Source: Arthrobacter sp. Bz4 (GTDB taxonomy: Bacteria; Actinomycetota; Actinomycetes; Actinomycetales; Micrococcaceae). Taken from it: DNA of 64,000 nt. Position 1 is the first letter of the stretch; each line of letters begins with the position of its first letter. A program made the position numbers and the translations under genes. Under the pieces are notes generated by a model that saw only the letters and a list, made by a program, of their open reading frames with translations, was not told the origin of the DNA and made no database searches. Of this stretch, positions 61,722 through 64,000 are shown one piece after another. The stretch lies in assembly GCF_003075455.1 (NCBI RefSeq), contig NZ_QDAE01000011.1, forward strand, positions 1-64,000, given 5' to 3'.

Positions 61722-62024
61722 CTAGTCATCAGCGACTCTCCTGAACGCCTCCGCTTCTTCCGTTTCACGGTGTCGTCCCAGCCACCAGGCAATGGCGATG
61801 GTGAGCAGTGTCGACGCGAGAATGGGGAGGGCCCAACTGAGCCAGAAGAGGGTCGGGTCATACCCTAGCCCCGTGAACTGCACGACGATCCATCCCAGTA
61901 GCCCCGAGACCAGGGCAATCCCGGGAAGGACCAGGGGGTTGTACCGCTGATGGCGTCGGTCGGTGATCCGCACGGCGAAGCCGATCACCAGGGTCGCGGC
62001 AGCGACGGCGATCAGTGTCAGCAT
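61722..62024 (-). CDS. Small three-TM membrane protein
   Basis: A 100-residue protein with three hydrophobic segments (about residues 1-19, 32-52 and 57-83) and a charged, acidic C-terminus (Arg-Glu-Thr-Glu-Glu-Ala-Glu-Ala). The Gly-Leu-Leu-Gly-Trp near 43 and Tyr-Asp-Pro-Thr-Leu-Phe-Trp near 58 are seen in many uncharacterised Micrococcaceae proteins. No function is known. It lies next to DUF3107 and may be co-transcribed with it. Confidence 0.7.
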   Translation of the reverse strand: MLTLIAVAAATLVIGFAVRITDRRHQRYNPLVLPGIALVSGLLGWIVVQFTGLGYDPTLFWLSWALPILASTLLTIAIAWWLGRHRETEEAEAFRRVADD

Positions 62025-62053
62025 GGTCGCCCCCGCCCGCCCTCAAGACCCGT

Positions 62054-62278
62054 TTAGAGTGCCCCGAACCCTACCCGGCGCGACTCTTCGGCACCGATTT
62101 CAACGTAGCCGAGAACGTTCGAGGGGACGATCACGTGGCGGCCCTTGCTGTCGGCCAACCGCAGTTCAGCCCCGCCGTTCATGGCCTTCGCGACAATGTC
62201 AGCAACCTCGTCGGCTGTCTGCTCGGATTCGAGAACGATTTCCCGATTGACGTTCTGGATACCAATTTTGATTTCCAT
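62054..62278 (-). CDS. DUF3107 protein
   Basis: A 74-residue beta-rich protein (Glu-Ile-Lys-Ile-Gly-Ile-Gln-Asn-Val-Asn-Arg-Glu-Ile, then Asp-Ser-Lys-Gly-Arg-His-Val-Ile-Val-Pro-Ser) matching actinobacterial DUF3107, function unknown. It has a good GGAGGAA site seven bases upstream. Its genomic partner in mycobacteria and Micrococcaceae is a TetR gene, which is directly upstream here; a small operon is probable. Confidence 0.92.
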   Translation of the reverse strand: MEIKIGIQNVNREIVLESEQTADEVADIVAKAMNGGAELRLADSKGRHVIVPSNVLGYVEIGAEESRRVGFGAL

Positions 62279-62338
62279 GGCGGTTTCCTCCTGATGTTGC
62301 GGTAACTGGGTGGGTAAGTGCCCTCACTGGAACTTACT

Positions 62339-62959
62339 CTAGATTTCCTTGGGGAAGCGACTGATTCCGCGCCAAGCTAAACGGTAAATCAGCTCGCTGG
62401 CAGCATCGATGTCCATGGTGCCGTCGGTCTCCAGCCAGTACCGTGCACTGACCTGCGCCATACCAGCAAGGCCGTGTCCCAGAAGGGTGGCTTCCAGATG
62501 GGACAGGTGGGTATCTTCAGCAATAACCCCGGCGATGGCATCAGCGAACCGGGCGTTGAACTCCTCGAGCCGACCACTGACGTCGGGGTCGTTGAACAAG
62601 TCAGATTCAAACACCAGCCGGTGGGCCTGACTGTCCTGGGCGATGAACTGGAAATAGGCGCGCATGGTTGCGTGGACCCGCAGCTTGTTATCGCTGGTGG
62701 ACTGTAGCGCCTCGACAAGCAGTGCGGTCAGCTCAGCCAAATGATTCTCCAGCAGTGCCAGATACAGCTCCCGTTTGCCCGGGAAGTGCTGGTACAACAC
62801 CGGTTTGCTGACCTTGGCCACCTCGGCGATCTCGTCCATCGCGGCACCGTGGTACCCATTGGCAACAAACACTTCGTGGGCAGCGTTCAACAACTGACGC
62901 CTCCGCTCGTCTCGCGGGAGGCGTGTGGCTTTGCCGCCGGTCGGTGCTTCTGCGCTCAC
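62339..62959 (-). CDS. TetR-family transcriptional regulator
   Basis: The start is uncertain: GTG 62959 has an AAAGG site at reasonable distance and gives 206 residues; GTG 62995 adds 12. The HTH (Arg-Arg-Gln-Leu-Leu-Asn-Ala-Ala, then Ala-Lys-Val-Ser-Lys-Pro-Val-Leu-Tyr-Gln-His-Phe-Pro) is at about residues 20-65, and the C-terminal all-helical ligand domain ends Arg-Gly-Ile-Ser-Arg-Phe-Pro-Lys. It shares a transcription direction with DUF3107, and TetR-DUF3107 adjacency is a conserved pair. It probably regulates its own unit or a nearby lipid or drug pathway. Ligand unknown. Confidence 0.9.
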   Translation of the reverse strand: MSAEAPTGGKATRLPRDERRRQLLNAAHEVFVANGYHGAAMDEIAEVAKVSKPVLYQHFPGKRELYLALLENHLAELTALLVEALQSTSDNKLRVHATMRAYFQFIAQDSQAHRLVFESDLFNDPDVSGRLEEFNARFADAIAGVIAEDTHLSHLEATLLGHGLAGMAQVSARYWLETDGTMDIDAASELIYRLAWRGISRFPKEI

Positions 62960-63096
62960 GCTTGGTTTGGCCTTTGATCGTTGGGACGGGTTCACTCTGG
63001 GGCGATGGCCCGGGGGAGTAGCCACCAGTTTACCCGCGGGTAACCTCGGGATGGCACGGCTGGCCTCCGATAGTTCTACGGGCATACATTTGATGC

Positions 63097-64000
63097 ATGA
63101 GCTCACCTGTAGCAGGGCTTGACCCCCTGGTTGCCCCGCATGCAGATCTATCGCGTGAGGAGACCGAACGGTATTCCCGCCACCTGATCATTCCCGGTTT
63201 TGGTCTGACCGCCCAGCAGCGGTTGAAGAACGCCCGGGTGCTGGTGATCGGGGCCGGCGGGCTGGGCTCCCCGGCGTTGCTGTATCTGGCGGCAGCGGGC
63301 GTGGGCACTATCGGGATTGTCGACGACGACGTCGTCGACGTTTCGAACCTGCAGCGGCAGATCATTCACGGGGTGTCGAACGTTGGGCAGCCGAAAGCAC
63401 AGTCGGCTGCGGAGAGCATCGCGGAGCTGAACCCGCTGGTGACCGTCCAACAGCATGTGGTGCGCCTGGACAACAGCAACGCGTTGCAGATTTTCGCAGA
63501 ATACGATCTGATCCTGGACGGAACTGACAATTTTGCGACCCGCTACCTGGTCAGCGACGCCGCGGAAATCCTCGGCAAGCCCTATGTGTGGGGGTCGATT
63601 CTGCGGTTCGACGGCCAGGTGAGTGTGTTCTGGGCTCAGCACGGTCCGAGCTACCGTGATCTTTACCCGGATGCCCCGCCGCCCGGCTCGGTGCCGTCCT
63701 GCGCCGAGGGTGGAGTTCTCGGCGTCCTCTGCGCGCAGATCGGTTCGGCGATGGTCAACGAAGCGATCAAGCTCATCACCGGCACGGGGGTTTCCCTTTT
63801 GGGTCGGGTGCTGATCTTCGACGCCCTGGAAATGACCTGGCGCGAGGTCCGGGTCCGCCGGGATCCAGACGCGGCCCCAGTGACCGAGCTGATCGACTAT
63901 CAGGCGTTCTGCGGTCTGCCGACCGGGAAGGCACCCGCTGTGCCCTCAGTCAGCGTGGTCGAACTGGACAAGTTGCTGCGCGAACGCGGGAGTGGAAGCA
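63097..64000 (+). CDS. moeZ: MoeZ/MoeB-type adenylyltransferase, partial at window end
   Basis: ATG 63097 opens a frame that runs off the window after about 301 codons. The E1-like fold shows Val-Ile-Gly-Ala-Gly-Gly-Leu-Gly-Ser-Pro near residue 48, Leu-Gln-Arg-Gln-Ile-Ile-His near 82, Asp-Gly-Thr-Asp-Asn-Phe-Ala-Thr-Arg-Tyr near 142 and Ser-Cys-Ala-Glu-Gly-Gly-Val-Leu-Gly-Val near 205. It adenylates the C-terminus of a ubiquitin-like sulfur carrier (MoaD, ThiS or CysO). A rhodanese domain would follow the cut if this is MoeZ rather than MoeB. The carrier partner is not in the window. Confidence 0.9.
   Translation, partial: MSSPVAGLDPLVAPHADLSREETERYSRHLIIPGFGLTAQQRLKNARVLVIGAGGLGSPALLYLAAAGVGTIGIVDDDVVDVSNLQRQIIHGVSNVGQPKAQSAAESIAELNPLVTVQQHVVRLDNSNALQIFAEYDLILDGTDNFATRYLVSDAAEILGKPYVWGSILRFDGQVSVFWAQHGPSYRDLYPDAPPPGSVPSCAEGGVLGVLCAQIGSAMVNEAIKLITGTGVSLLGRVLIFDALEMTWREVRVRRDPDAAPVTELIDYQAFCGLPTGKAPAVPSVSVVELDKLLRERGSGS

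Overview
The window is chromosomal DNA of a high-GC actinobacterium, most likely a member of the Micrococcaceae (Arthrobacter and relatives). The evidence is the protein families and, above all, gene order. From about 27 kb onwards the backbone typA - membrane protein - fdxA - dapC - dapD/dapE - TIGR00730/LOG - DivIVA-like - tag - DUF3117 - O-methyltransferase - sigE - rseA-like - tatB - mrp - DUF1003 - PRC/MgtE_N/CBS matches the order of the mycobacterial Rv1165-Rv1232c neighbourhood, with actinobacterial features such as the actinobacterial-type dapD and GluABCD uptake genes. No rRNA, tRNA, CRISPR array, IS element or prophage was recognised.

Layout. (1) 1-6.2 kb is an accessory and partly decayed region: a terminator, a two-gene module (two-TM membrane protein overlapping a cupin-like protein) of visibly lower GC, a relE fossil, a frameshifted saccharopine-dehydrogenase-like gene, a Phd/RelE toxin-antitoxin pair and a DUF1877-like gene. 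(2) 6.3-9.5 kb: GerMN-type lipoprotein, MGDG-synthase-like glycosyltransferase, P-loop nucleoside kinase-like protein. (3) 9.5-15.4 kb: a one-carbon/demethylation locus with a DmdA-like GcvT-family protein, a MetF-like protein, an IclR regulator and an 838-residue dimethylglycine-oxidase-like flavoprotein. (4) 15.5-17.2 kb: secreted GH18 chitinase-like lipoprotein. (5) 17.8-25 kb: dipeptide/oligopeptide ABC importer (binding protein, two permeases, fused double ATPase), interrupted by an opposite-strand PH-domain gene. (6) 25.1-26.9 kb: BCCT transporter.

(7) 27-64 kb is mostly housekeeping. It holds typA; fdxA-dapC, dapD and dapE (lysine/diaminopimelate succinylase branch); gltA; galE; gluBCD with gluA; LOG-family, DivIVA-like and tag genes; DUF3117; the sigE-antisigma-tatB stress block; mrp; magnesium-sensor-like CBS protein; YflT-like stress protein; aminopeptidase P; PHP phosphoesterase; an orphan DNA methyltransferase; DEAD-box helicase; RNB ribonuclease; ferritin-like protein; SelO; DUF3107; TetR; and the start of a moeZ/moeB-type gene cut by the window end. 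A wHTH regulator and divergent MFS exporter with a perfect 24-bp palindrome between them sit inside this block.

Four genes (saccharopine-dehydrogenase-like, Phd antitoxin, sigE, RNB ribonuclease) each appear to lack exactly one base relative to the family reading frame. Two of these are normally conserved housekeeping or stress genes, so a shared technical cause (indel errors in the assembly) is at least as likely as four independent mutations. The best candidate for something undescribed is the membrane protein plus cupin module at 330-1941. The best metabolic hypothesis is methyl transfer from an onium or methylated-amine compound into tetrahydrofolate at 9.5-15.4 kb.
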